Below the pieces are notes generated by a model. That model did no database searches and was not told the DNA's origin. It worked only from the letters and a program-made list of their open reading frames with translations. A DNA stretch of 47,414 bases, from assembly GCA_016290385.1 (NCBI GenBank), contig JAEETO010000006.1, positions 1 to 47,414 of the forward strand, written 5' to 3'. The position numbers and the translations under genes are program-made. Each line of letters opens with the position of its first letter. Position 1 is the stretch's first letter. Below, piece by piece: positions 32,582 through 40,396 of this stretch. This DNA comes from Bacteroidales bacterium. Its GTDB lineage: Bacteria; Bacteroidota; Bacteroidia; Bacteroidales; UBA932.

Positions 32582-32604
32582 AGGTGTGGAATGTAAGGGT
32601 TTTA

Positions 32605-32636
32605 CAAACGCTTGTCTGTGTTTGACACAACGTTTG
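32605..32636. promoter_or_regulatory. Nested inverted repeat upstream of the binding-protein gene
   Basis: CAAACG (32605-32610) pairs with CGTTTG (32631-32636), and inside it TGTGT (32617-32621) pairs with ACACA (32625-32629). It lies 23 bases before the minus-strand ATG and could be an operator or leader structure. It does not match a known riboswitch. Confidence 0.35.
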
Positions 32637-32714
32637 AGTTGTAAAAATAGTTTAAATTTGCTGATCTTCAAAAAATAATGCTATATTAGTGGATCATATG
32701 GTATTCGTATTATT

Positions 32715-33566
32715 ATGGATTATATAGCAGTACATATCAGGCTGACGCCTTTCCGGGAGGAATGGGCCGAAATCGTCGAAGCGGAAATCGCGGACCTGGG
32801 ATTCGACAGTTTTACTGTCGAAGAGCCTTTCCTGAATGCCTACATCCCGAAGGAACAGTTTTCCGAGCCCATGCTCAAGACGCTGCTCAGTGCCTTCGAT
32901 TCGGCAGAATTCCAGGTGTCCCATACCGTGGAGCTGGTAAAGGAGCAGAACTGGAACGCCGTGTGGGAAAGCAGCTTCGAGCCGGTCGTGGTAGGAGATG
33001 AAGTCACGGTCAAGGCCGTCTATCACAAAGACCTGCCGAAGACCCGCTACAATATCGTCATCGATCCGCAGATGAGTTTCGGCAGCGGGCATCACCAGAC
33101 CACTTCGATGATCATCGAGCAGTTGCTCGAAGACCGGAAAGCCTTGAAAGGGAAGGCGGTGCTGGACATGGGCACCGGCACCGGCATCCTGGCCATCCTG
33201 GCCGCCAAGCTGGGCGCCGCCGCTCCCGTCCATGCCGTCGACATCGATCCGCGCTGTGTGCTGTCCGCCAAGGCCAACGCCCGGCGCAACAGGGTCCCGC
33301 ACAAGATCATCACCGTACTGGGCGATGCTTCCGTGCTCATCCGCGGCCAGTACGACTGGATCCTGGCCAACATCAACCGCAACATCCTGCTGTCCGACAT
33401 GGAAACGTATGTCCGGGCGCTCAAGCCGCAGGGCGGCCGCATCCTGCTCAGCGGCTTCTATACCGCCGACATCCCGCTGCTCCTGGAAAAAGCCGCATCC
33501 CTGGGCCTGCATGAAGTCTCCCGCCGCTCCCGCGACGACTGGGCCCTGCTGGTTTTGGAAAAATAA
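32715..33566 (+). CDS. prmA: Ribosomal protein L11 methyltransferase PrmA
   Basis: This 283-residue SAM-dependent enzyme trimethylates L11. It has an N-terminal substrate-recognition domain (residues 1-100) and a class I methyltransferase domain with DPQMSFGSGHHQTT, motif I VLDMGTGTGILAILAAKLG, AVDIDPRCV and the catalytic-site stretch ILANINRNIL. The length is normal. A decayed inverted copy is at 25983-26215. tRNA-Leu copy 2 follows 23 bases after its stop. Confidence 0.95.
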   Translation: MDYIAVHIRLTPFREEWAEIVEAEIADLGFDSFTVEEPFLNAYIPKEQFSEPMLKTLLSAFDSAEFQVSHTVELVKEQNWNAVWESSFEPVVVGDEVTVKAVYHKDLPKTRYNIVIDPQMSFGSGHHQTTSMIIEQLLEDRKALKGKAVLDMGTGTGILAILAAKLGAAAPVHAVDIDPRCVLSAKANARRNRVPHKIITVLGDASVLIRGQYDWILANINRNILLSDMETYVRALKPQGGRILLSGFYTADIPLLLEKAASLGLHEVSRRSRDDWALLVLEK

Positions 33567-33568
33567 TG

Positions 33569-33576
33569 TATCTTTG
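33569..33576 (+). promoter_or_regulatory. Promoter -7 box of tRNA-Leu copy 2
   Basis: TATCTTTG followed by CAGC, beginning three bases after the prmA stop codon and 13 bases before the tRNA. Confidence 0.65.
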
Positions 33577-33589
33577 CAGCGGATTAACA

Positions 33590-33671
33590 GCGGGTGTGTT
33601 GTAATTGGTAGCCAAGCCAGACTTAGGATCTGGTGCCGAAAGGCGTATGGGTTCGAGTCCCATCACCCGTA
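33590..33671 (+). tRNA. tRNA-Leu (anticodon TAG), copy 2
   Basis: It has the same acceptor stem, D-arm and anticodon arm as copy 1 (loop CTTAGGA, anticodon TAG), but a longer paired variable arm (GCCGAAAGGC) and the T-arm ATGGGTTCGAGTCCCAT. This variable arm is closer to a normal type II leucine tRNA than that of copy 1. CCA is not encoded. Confidence 0.95.
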
Positions 33672-33721
33672 CAACGCCATTCAACTCATTATGGCTCTTA
33701 TTTGAGGTCGAAACGGGCGAA

Positions 33722-34552
33722 ATGGATGAAAGGGCCAGCGATGAACAAATCATGGAAACAAAGCCTCACTGGAGTCCGGACGCGGACTATGCATCGTGCC
33801 CTTTCCTTATCAGGAGAATGGACACGGTCGGGTATTACAAGCCGGCCGAGACGCCGGCGGCACAACTGCCGCTGATAGGCTTCATTTATGTCATCTCCGG
33901 TGAAGTGCTTGTGGATGTGGAAGGTACTCCGTTCTTGTGCCAGCCGGGGCAGCTTCTTCTGATTCCGCAGCAGCACCCTTTTGCCATTCGGTATTATCGG
34001 AGTGCCATCGGGTATACCGGCGGTTTTGCACCGTCCATCCTGCCGGATTCCAAGCCGCTCCGCTTTCTGTCCGCACCACTCCACCAAGGCTTCTGGTTCG
34101 ACGAAGGGGCCTTTATGTCTGAGCTGTTCAATATGCTCTCCATCGCCTATGAAAGAGGAGACAACAGTTTTGTAGGGAAAGGGCTGGACCTGCTCCTTTC
34201 GCGGATCAAGCCCAACCTTCCTGCAACCATCCCTCCGGCCGTCAGTTCTTTCCTGGAGGCCGTATTCGACCCGGGCAGCATGCCCGGGACCATCGCTTCC
34301 TATGCCGCCCGGGCCGGCATCAGCGAGAACTATCTGAGCCGGCTGGTGAAACAATCCACGGGCCGCAGCGTCGGCGCCTGGATTGACATTGTCCGCATCC
34401 AGCGCGCCAAGCGCCTGCTTTCATCCACAAACCTTTCCATCATCGACATCGCGGCTTCCGTCGGAGTGGAAGATCAGTCCTATTTTTCGCGCTTATTCAA
34501 GAAAGAGACGGGTGTGACACCATCCTCCTTCCGAAAAAAGATGCAAGGATAA
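33722..34552 (+). CDS. AraC-family transcriptional regulator
   Basis: This 276-residue protein has an N-terminal cupin-like effector domain (about residues 30-130, with LIGFIYVISGEVLVDVEG and PGQLLLIPQQHPFAI) and a C-terminal double helix-turn-helix (about 175-275, with AARAGISENYLSRLVKQ and AASVGVEDQSYFSRLFKKETG). The start is uncertain: the open frame extends into the tRNA, and ATGs at 33722 and 33752 are both plausible. The target genes are unknown; the neighbouring DUF4491 gene is a candidate. Confidence 0.85.
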   Translation: MDERASDEQIMETKPHWSPDADYASCPFLIRRMDTVGYYKPAETPAAQLPLIGFIYVISGEVLVDVEGTPFLCQPGQLLLIPQQHPFAIRYYRSAIGYTGGFAPSILPDSKPLRFLSAPLHQGFWFDEGAFMSELFNMLSIAYERGDNSFVGKGLDLLLSRIKPNLPATIPPAVSSFLEAVFDPGSMPGTIASYAARAGISENYLSRLVKQSTGRSVGAWIDIVRIQRAKRLLSSTNLSIIDIAASVGVEDQSYFSRLFKKETGVTPSSFRKKMQG

Positions 34553-34628
34553 TCCTAATTCCATCCAATATCAGCCTAAAATATCCCGCTGCTTATAGCG
34601 AACTTTGCGTCGCAAAAAAGCTGTGGCT

Positions 34629-34955
34629 ATGAACTTCAACGGAATCATTGTAGGGGCTGCCGTGTTCCTGAGCATCGGCATCTGCCACCCGGCCGTCATC
34701 AAGCTGGAATATCATTGGGGAAAACAGTGCTGGTGGATCTGGCTGGTCGCGGGCCTGGGGTTCTCGGCCCTGTCGCTGTTCGTGAAAAATAATATCCTGT
34801 CCACCATCATCGGCGGATTCGCCTTCTCCTGCCTCTGGGGCATCGGCGAAATGTTCCTGCAGGAAAAGCGTGTGTTGCGCGGCTGGTTCCCCGAGCACCC
34901 TGCCCGCCACGAATACTATGAGGCACGCCGAAAAGAAATGCAAGGGAAGTTATGA
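34629..34955 (+). CDS. DUF4491-family small membrane protein
   Basis: This 108-residue protein has three hydrophobic segments (about residues 5-22, 35-55 and 60-75) and the family-typical FNGIIVGAAVFLSIGICHPAVI start and GWFPEHPARHEYYEARR end. The function is unknown. The ATG at 34629 matches the family start. Its stop overlaps the start of the next small frame by four bases. Confidence 0.85.
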   Translation: MNFNGIIVGAAVFLSIGICHPAVIKLEYHWGKQCWWIWLVAGLGFSALSLFVKNNILSTIIGGFAFSCLWGIGEMFLQEKRVLRGWFPEHPARHEYYEARRKEMQGKL

Positions 34956-35116
34956 GAAGTATCGTCTTGACAATCATCTGCCTTGTGCTGGCAATGATTG
35001 CGTCGGCTCAGGAGAAGAAAATCCTGAACGGTTTTGACGGAGGTATGATGGTCCACACCGGCCTTGGAAGCCCTGCTCAGCCCGATCGCATGCTGTCGCA
35101 AAAACCGGACGATTAA
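34952..35116 (+). pseudogene. Truncated exported protein (54 codons)
   Basis: The frame encodes a complete signal peptide (cleavage near MIASAQ, residue 20) and then KKILNGFDGGMMVHTGLG, which looks like the start of a Bacteroidales outer-membrane barrel protein often found after DUF4491. It stops after 54 codons in TTAA, which also holds the stop of the convergent aminotransferase gene. The rest of the barrel is absent, so this is probably the 5' remnant left by a deletion. A functional short secreted peptide cannot be excluded. Confidence 0.6.
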
Positions 35117-36321
35117 ATGCCGAACTCGCGGGCGTGTTTCTCGTAGAGCTGCCGGATGGCCTTGGCCAGACGTTTCACGCCTTCGACAATCTGCTCGTCG
35201 GAGGCGAACGAGAAGTTCAGACGGGCCGTGTTCTTGCCGGAACCATCGCAATGGAAAGCTTCGCCGATGACGAAGGCCACGTTTTCCTTGATGGCTATGT
35301 TGAAGAGCTCGCGCGTATCATATTGCTTCGGCAACTTGAGGAAGAGGAACAGGCCGCCGTCGGGGTTCGTCCATTTCACGCCTTCCGGCATGTACTGTTC
35401 GAACGACTTGACCATCAGCTCTTTCTTGCGTTTGTAAAGGGCGCATGTCTTCTTCAGGTTCACGTCGTAGGCACCGGAGGCCAGGTACTTGGCGGCGACC
35501 AGCTGCGAGAAGGCCGGCGTGCAGAGGTCGGCCGACTGCTTGGCCACGATGAGCCGGTCGATGACGTTGTCGGGGGCGACGACCCAGCCCAGACGGAAGC
35601 CCGGGACAAAAGTCTTCGAGAAGGTGCCCAGCATGACGACACGCTCCGGGTCCATCGAATACATCGAAGGCACTCGTTCGCCGGAGAAACGGATGTTCTT
35701 GTAAGGCGTATCTTCTACGATGAGCAGATCGTATTTCTGGGCCACTTCCACTGCGTATTGGCGCTCTTCGATTGACATGGTCTCGCCCGACGGGTTCTGG
35801 AAGTCCGGGATCGAATAGAGGAATTTCGGCTTCTTGCCCGTAGCGCAGAGCACATTGCAGGCCTCGTCGAGGCCCAGGTTGTGCCGCAGGCCGTAAGGCT
35901 GGCCCTGATAGGACCAGAATGCCTGCAGGGCACCCAGATATGACGGCAGGCCGCAGACGATCACGTCGCCGGGATTGATGAAGACGCGGGAAATCAGGTC
36001 GAGGGCCTGCTGGGAAGCCGTCGTAATGAGGATATTCTTGACCGGGATGTCAAGCCCTTCCTCCCGCTTGTAGAGTTTTGAAATCTCTTGCCGAAGCGAC
36101 AGGACACCGTCGGTGGAGCCATACTGCAGCGCAGCGTTTCCTTCCTTGTCAAGCACTTCCTGCATGATGGCTTTCAGTTCTTCAAGCGGAAACGTCTCCG
36201 GGTTGGGGAAACCGCCGGCGAAAGAGATGATCTCAGGACGGGTCGCCACGCTCAGCAGATCGCGGATCTGGGAACGGCGCATGCTCAGGGCATTGTTGGA
36301 AAGAAGCGGTGTAATATCCAT
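35113..36321 (-). CDS. PLP-dependent aminotransferase, 2-aminoadipate/MocR-like class I
   Basis: This 402-residue fold-type I aminotransferase has FAGGFPNPETFPLEEL at the start, LQYGSTDGVLSLRQEI, the substrate-site IPDFQNPSGETMS, the Asp/Tyr pair in IVEDTPYKNIRF and the PLP lysine in GTFSKTFVPGFRLGW near residue 240. These fit the LysN/2-aminoadipate and kynurenine aminotransferase group, which takes aromatic or branched substrates. It is a single-gene unit with its own promoter. Confidence 0.88.
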   Translation of the reverse strand: MDITPLLSNNALSMRRSQIRDLLSVATRPEIISFAGGFPNPETFPLEELKAIMQEVLDKEGNAALQYGSTDGVLSLRQEISKLYKREEGLDIPVKNILITTASQQALDLISRVFINPGDVIVCGLPSYLGALQAFWSYQGQPYGLRHNLGLDEACNVLCATGKKPKFLYSIPDFQNPSGETMSIEERQYAVEVAQKYDLLIVEDTPYKNIRFSGERVPSMYSMDPERVVMLGTFSKTFVPGFRLGWVVAPDNVIDRLIVAKQSADLCTPAFSQLVAAKYLASGAYDVNLKKTCALYKRKKELMVKSFEQYMPEGVKWTNPDGGLFLFLKLPKQYDTRELFNIAIKENVAFVIGEAFHCDGSGKNTARLNFSFASDEQIVEGVKRLAKAIRQLYEKHAREFGI

Positions 36322-36351
36322 GATTTTAAAAGATTTATTTCATTTCTTTTG

Positions 36352-36359
36352 CAAATATA
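36352..36359 (-). promoter_or_regulatory. Promoter -7 box of the aminotransferase gene
   Basis: The minus strand reads TATATTTG followed by CAAAAG, about 30 bases before the ATG. Confidence 0.65.
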
Positions 36360-36439
36360 ACAAATCAAAAGCAAATACCCTAATATTTCATCATTATTTT
36401 AACTGAAATTTTTTATTCCGCCGCTTTATAAAAATTCGT

Positions 36440-36447
36440 TATATTTG
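36440..36447 (+). promoter_or_regulatory. Promoter -7 box of polA
   Basis: TATATTTG followed by CAG, only six bases before the polA ATG, so the transcript is probably leaderless or nearly so. Confidence 0.7.
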
Positions 36448-36453
36448 CAGGAT

Positions 36454-39006
36454 ATGAAAAACCTTTACTTGATCGACGGCCATTCCCTGATTTTCAGGAT
36501 GTACTACGCATTCCTGCGCAGGCCCATGATCAATTCAAAGGGAGAGGACACCTCCATCCTCTTCGGCTTTACCAAATATCTGCTCGAACTCATCGCCCGG
36601 GAGCAGCCCACACACCTGGCCGTCATGTTCGATCCCCCGGCCAAGACCTTCCGTCACGAACTCTATCCGGAATACAAGGCCACCCGCACCGCAACGCCCG
36701 AACTGGTCAAGGCGGCCCTGGAGCCCCTGACCGAAATCGTGCGCGCCCTCGACATCCCCGTGCTCATGAAGCCCGGCTTCGAGGCCGACGACGTGATCGG
36801 CACCCTCGCCCGGCGCTACGCCGCGCCGGACTGCGATGTCTTCATGGTAACGCCCGACAAGGACCTCGGCCAAATCGTGGACGACCACATCTACCAGTAC
36901 AAGCCCGGAAAAGGCGGCGGCGAGAACGAGATCGTCTCGAAGGAAGCCATCTGCACCCACTACGGCATCGACGACCCGATGCAGATTGTGGACATCCTGG
37001 CCATCTGGGGCGACGCCGCCGACAACGTGAAAGGCGTGGACGGCATCGGAGAAGTGGGCGCCCGCAAACTGGTTTCCAAATACGGCAGCCTGGAGGGCAT
37101 CGTGGACCATCTCGACGAGCTGTCGCCCAAACAGCAGGAAGCCTTCCGCGCCGCGCTCCCCCACCTGGGCCTGAGCAAGCTCCTGGTCACCATCAAGACC
37201 GACGTGGACATCGACACGGACGAAAACAGCCTGCAGCTCGGACAGCCCGACGCCCAGCAGGTCGCCGCCCTGTTTGACCACTATGAATTCAATTCCCTCC
37301 GCGGTCTCGTGCCGAAACTGGCACCGATTCCCGAAAAGAAACGGGAAACCCTGCACTGCCAGCCGGTATCCGCAGAAGCCATCCTGCAGGAGGCCCGCCG
37401 CAGCGGCCGCGTGGCCGTGCGCATGGGAGACCCGGTCATTCTGGCCTGCGGGGAGAACTATTGCAGCCTTCCGCTCGCCAAGGCCGCTCCCCTGCTGGCC
37501 GACACGGCCATCGAAAAGAGCGGTTTCGGACTCAAGCATACAGCACTCAAAGGCCCGCTCCATGACGTGGAAATCATGCACTACCTGCTCAATCCCGAGC
37601 GGAGCCACAAGCTCGATACCCTTGCCGCAACCTATCTCCATGCAGACCTGGCCGAAGCGGCGCAGGACGGACAGATGATGCTCTTCGACTTCGAAGACAA
37701 GTCCGCCGCCCGCGAATGCGTGGCGGCCGGACTGCTGGAGCCCCTGCTGCGCAAAGAGCTGCAGGAACAGAATCTCTGGAATCTCTACACCCGCATCGAG
37801 ATGCCGCTGATCGGCATCCTGGCCCAGATGGAGGCAGACGGCGTGAAGATCGACCCGCAGCTGCTGGGCGCGTACAGCCGCGTGCTATCGAAAGAACTGG
37901 TGCAGATCGAGCAGGAAGCCCGTGACCTGGCGGGCGAACCCACGCTCAACCTGTCGTCACCCCGCCAGATCGGCGTGGTGATCTACGAGAAACTCGGCCT
38001 GAACCCTCGCGCCAAGAAGAACCAGCGCGACAACTATCCGACCGACGAGGAGACCCTCACCGAGATGGCCGACCGCCATCCCATCATCGGCAAGATCCTG
38101 GAATTCAGGGCCGTCAAGAAGCTTCTCTCGACCTATATCGACCCGTTGCCGTCCCTGGTCGATCCCCGCGACGGAAAAGTTCACACTACTTATACCCAGG
38201 CCCTTACGGCCACGGGACGCCTCAGCAGCGTCAAGCCGAACCTGCAGAACATCCCCATCCGCACCGAACGCGGCATGAAGATCCGCGAGGCCTTCGTGCC
38301 CAGCGATCCGGACGGCTGGATCGTCTCGGCCGACTACTCGCAGATCGAACTGCGACTGATGGCACACCTGAGCGGCGACGAACACCTGGTAGCCGGTTTC
38401 TCCCACGGCGCCGACGTACACCGGGCCACGGCCGCCCGCATCTTCCATGTCTCTCCAGAAGCCGTGACAGCCGAGCAGCGCCGGCACGCCAAGGTGGCCA
38501 ATTTCGGCATCATCTACGGCATCTCCGCCTTCGGGCTGTCGCAGCGCATGGGTATCTCCCGCACCGAGGCCCGCGACTTCATCGCAGAATATTTCAAGAG
38601 CTATCCCGGCGTGAAGGCGTACATGGACCGCGTCATCGCAGAAGCCCGTGAGAAAGGCTATGTAGAGACCATTTTCGGGCGCAAGCGTTTCCTGCCCGAT
38701 ATTAACAGCAAAAACGCCATCGCCCGCGGCCTGGCCGAGCGCAACGCCATCAACGCCCCCATCCAGGGCAGCGCCGCCGACATCATCAAGCTGGCCATGA
38801 TTGCTGTCAGCCGCCGGCTTGAAGCCGAAGGGCTGCGCAGCCGGATGGTGCTCCAGGTCCACGACGAACTGGTGTTCGACGTGGTCGCCGAGGAGCGCGA
38901 CCGTATCGTAGAAATCGTCAAACAGGAGATGGAAGGTGTCTGCACCCTGAAAGTCCCCTTGATCACCGAATGCAACTATGGCAAAAACTGGAGAGAAGCC
39001 CACTAA
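36454..39006 (+). CDS. polA: DNA polymerase I, with degenerate proofreading domain
   Basis: This 850-residue enzyme has a 5'-3' exonuclease domain (1-290, with LYLIDGHSLIFRMYYAF, FEADDVIGTLA and GVDGIGEVGARKLVSKYG) and a family A polymerase domain (about 440-850, with motif A SADYSQIELRLMAHLSGD, motif B RRHAKVANFGIIYG and motif C VLQVHDELVF). The 3'-5' exonuclease region (about 300-430) lacks the DTE motif (here RVAVRMGDPVILACG) and has GFGLKHTAL where the second catalytic Asp is expected, so proofreading is probably lost. It is about 75 residues shorter than E. coli PolA. The ATG follows directly on the -7 box; the TTG upstream is inside that box. Confidence 0.95.
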   Translation: MKNLYLIDGHSLIFRMYYAFLRRPMINSKGEDTSILFGFTKYLLELIAREQPTHLAVMFDPPAKTFRHELYPEYKATRTATPELVKAALEPLTEIVRALDIPVLMKPGFEADDVIGTLARRYAAPDCDVFMVTPDKDLGQIVDDHIYQYKPGKGGGENEIVSKEAICTHYGIDDPMQIVDILAIWGDAADNVKGVDGIGEVGARKLVSKYGSLEGIVDHLDELSPKQQEAFRAALPHLGLSKLLVTIKTDVDIDTDENSLQLGQPDAQQVAALFDHYEFNSLRGLVPKLAPIPEKKRETLHCQPVSAEAILQEARRSGRVAVRMGDPVILACGENYCSLPLAKAAPLLADTAIEKSGFGLKHTALKGPLHDVEIMHYLLNPERSHKLDTLAATYLHADLAEAAQDGQMMLFDFEDKSAARECVAAGLLEPLLRKELQEQNLWNLYTRIEMPLIGILAQMEADGVKIDPQLLGAYSRVLSKELVQIEQEARDLAGEPTLNLSSPRQIGVVIYEKLGLNPRAKKNQRDNYPTDEETLTEMADRHPIIGKILEFRAVKKLLSTYIDPLPSLVDPRDGKVHTTYTQALTATGRLSSVKPNLQNIPIRTERGMKIREAFVPSDPDGWIVSADYSQIELRLMAHLSGDEHLVAGFSHGADVHRATAARIFHVSPEAVTAEQRRHAKVANFGIIYGISAFGLSQRMGISRTEARDFIAEYFKSYPGVKAYMDRVIAEAREKGYVETIFGRKRFLPDINSKNAIARGLAERNAINAPIQGSAADIIKLAMIAVSRRLEAEGLRSRMVLQVHDELVFDVVAEERDRIVEIVKQEMEGVCTLKVPLITECNYGKNWREAH

Positions 39007-39574
39007 GGTCCGGATGGAGGACCACGCCCTCGTGGAACTGGCGATCAAACGCGACCAGGGAGCCTTCTCCAAGCTGCTGGAGAAGTACCGCAGCTCGCTG
39101 ATGACCCATATCCTGAAATATGTGTCGGTCACGGAAGATGCCGAGGATATCTGCCAGCGCAGCTTCGAGAAGGCGTTCATGAACATCGAACGCTACAATC
39201 CCCAGTACGCCTTCTCCACCTGGCTCTACAACATCGCCCAGAACGAAGCCATCGACCATCTGCGCCGCAGCCGCGCTACCATCAATTCCGTTCCTATCTC
39301 GTCGGAACGCGAAGCGCTCGAAGTCCTCTCCGGCAGCACGCCCGAAGAAGACTTCATCGTGGTCCAGGCCGTCCGCGACCTGATCAACGGCATCCAGAAC
39401 CTGCCAGAAAGTTACCGCCAGGTCGCCGAGCTGCGTTTCATCAAGGACTACGCCTACGAAGACATCGCCCGGGAACTCAACCTCCCCCTGGGTACCGTCA
39501 AGACCCGTATCAACCGGGCCCGCAAACTGCTGGGAAAAATCGTGGAGAACCCTTCCGATGGAAGCGCTGACTAA
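38978..39574 (+). CDS. ECF-type sigma factor (RpoE-like)
   Basis: This 198-residue protein has sigma region 2 (about 28-95, with LLEKYRSSLMTHILKYVSVTEDAEDICQRSFEKAF and FSTWLYNIAQNEAIDHLRR) and region 4 (about 130-185, with LPESYRQVAELRFIKDYAYEDIARELNLPLGTVKTRINRAR). No anti-sigma gene follows. It overlaps polA by 29 bases; an ATG at 39014 (12 codons later) would avoid most of the overlap and is an equal candidate. It sits between replication and translation genes, as conserved RpoE-like sigma factors do in Bacteroidota. Confidence 0.88.
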   Translation: MAKTGEKPTKVRMEDHALVELAIKRDQGAFSKLLEKYRSSLMTHILKYVSVTEDAEDICQRSFEKAFMNIERYNPQYAFSTWLYNIAQNEAIDHLRRSRATINSVPISSEREALEVLSGSTPEEDFIVVQAVRDLINGIQNLPESYRQVAELRFIKDYAYEDIARELNLPLGTVKTRINRARKLLGKIVENPSDGSAD

Positions 39575-40175
39575 ATATTTCCCCCATCTGAGCGAGCGCC
39601 AGCAGGCGCAGTTCCTCACGATGGAAGAGCTCTACCGCGAGTGGAACGCGCGCATCAACGTGATCTCCCGCAAGGACATGGACAACCTGCTGACGCACCA
39701 TATTTTGCATTCTCTTGCCATCGCGAAGGTGGTTTCGTTCCCGGCCGGCAGCACGGTGCTCGACGTGGGCACGGGCGGCGGCTTTCCCGGCATTCCCCTG
39801 GCCGTCCTTTTCCCGGAGGCCCGCTTCACGCTCTGCGACTCCATCGGGAAGAAAGTGAAAGTGGCCCAGGCGGTTACAGACGGGCTGGAGCTCTCGAACG
39901 TACGCTGTGTGCAGGCTCGCGCCGAAAGCCTGCCAGGTTGCTTCGACTACGTGGTATCCCGCGCCGTGACCGATCTGTCCACCTTCTACCCCTGGGTGAA
40001 AGGCAAGTATTCGAAGGCCATCTGCTACCTCAAGGGCGGCGACCTGGACGCAGAGATCGCGGACTGCATCCGGCGCTGCCGCCTCGACCCCGGAAAGTTC
40101 TATGTGGCACCGATTTCCAACTGGTTTGACGATCCCTGGTTCGAAGAGAAGAAGATTGTGATAATCTCCCAATAA
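39558..40175 (+). CDS. rsmG: 16S rRNA (guanine-527-N7) methyltransferase RsmG
   Basis: This 205-residue class I methyltransferase has the SAM-binding motif [20 protein letters not shown] near residue 70, then [22 protein letters not shown] and VVSRAVTDL. The N-terminus has [20 protein letters not shown], typical of GidB/RsmG. It overlaps the sigma gene by 17 bases. Confidence 0.95.
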   Translation: MEALTKYFPHLSERQQAQFLTMEELYREWNARINVISRKDMDNLLTHHILHSLAIAKVVSFPAGSTVLDVGTGGGFPGIPLAVLFPEARFTLCDSIGKKVKVAQAVTDGLELSNVRCVQARAESLPGCFDYVVSRAVTDLSTFYPWVKGKYSKAICYLKGGDLDAEIADCIRRCRLDPGKFYVAPISNWFDDPWFEEKKIVIISQ

Positions 40176-40201
40176 AAATTTGTAAATTAAAGGAAAAGCC
40201 T

Positions 40202-40209
40202 TATCTTTG
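40202..40209 (+). promoter_or_regulatory. Promoter -7 box of rpmH
   Basis: TATCTTTG followed by CGC, 34 bases before the rpmH ATG. Confidence 0.7.
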
Positions 40210-40243
40210 CGCTCCCAAATCAGAATACAAGAAATCTGCAGAT

Positions 40244-40396
40244 ATGAAACGTACATTTCAACCTTCCCAGCGCAAGCGCCGCAACAAACACGGTTTCCGT
40301 GAAAGAATGTCCACGCCCAACGGACGTCGCGTCCTTGCTGCACGCCGTCGTCACGGCCGCAAAAAACTGACCGTTTCTTCCGAGGACCTTTGGTAA
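40244..40396 (+). CDS. rpmH: 50S ribosomal protein L34
   Basis: This 50-residue basic protein starts [18 protein letters not shown] and continues [22 protein letters not shown], the near-universal L34 sequence. It has its own promoter and a short leader. The stop codon lies inside the start region of mqnE: the last codon TGG is out of frame with the TTG start of that gene. Confidence 0.97.
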   Translation: MKRTFQPSQRKRRNKHGFRERMSTPNGRRVLAARRRHGRKKLTVSSEDLW

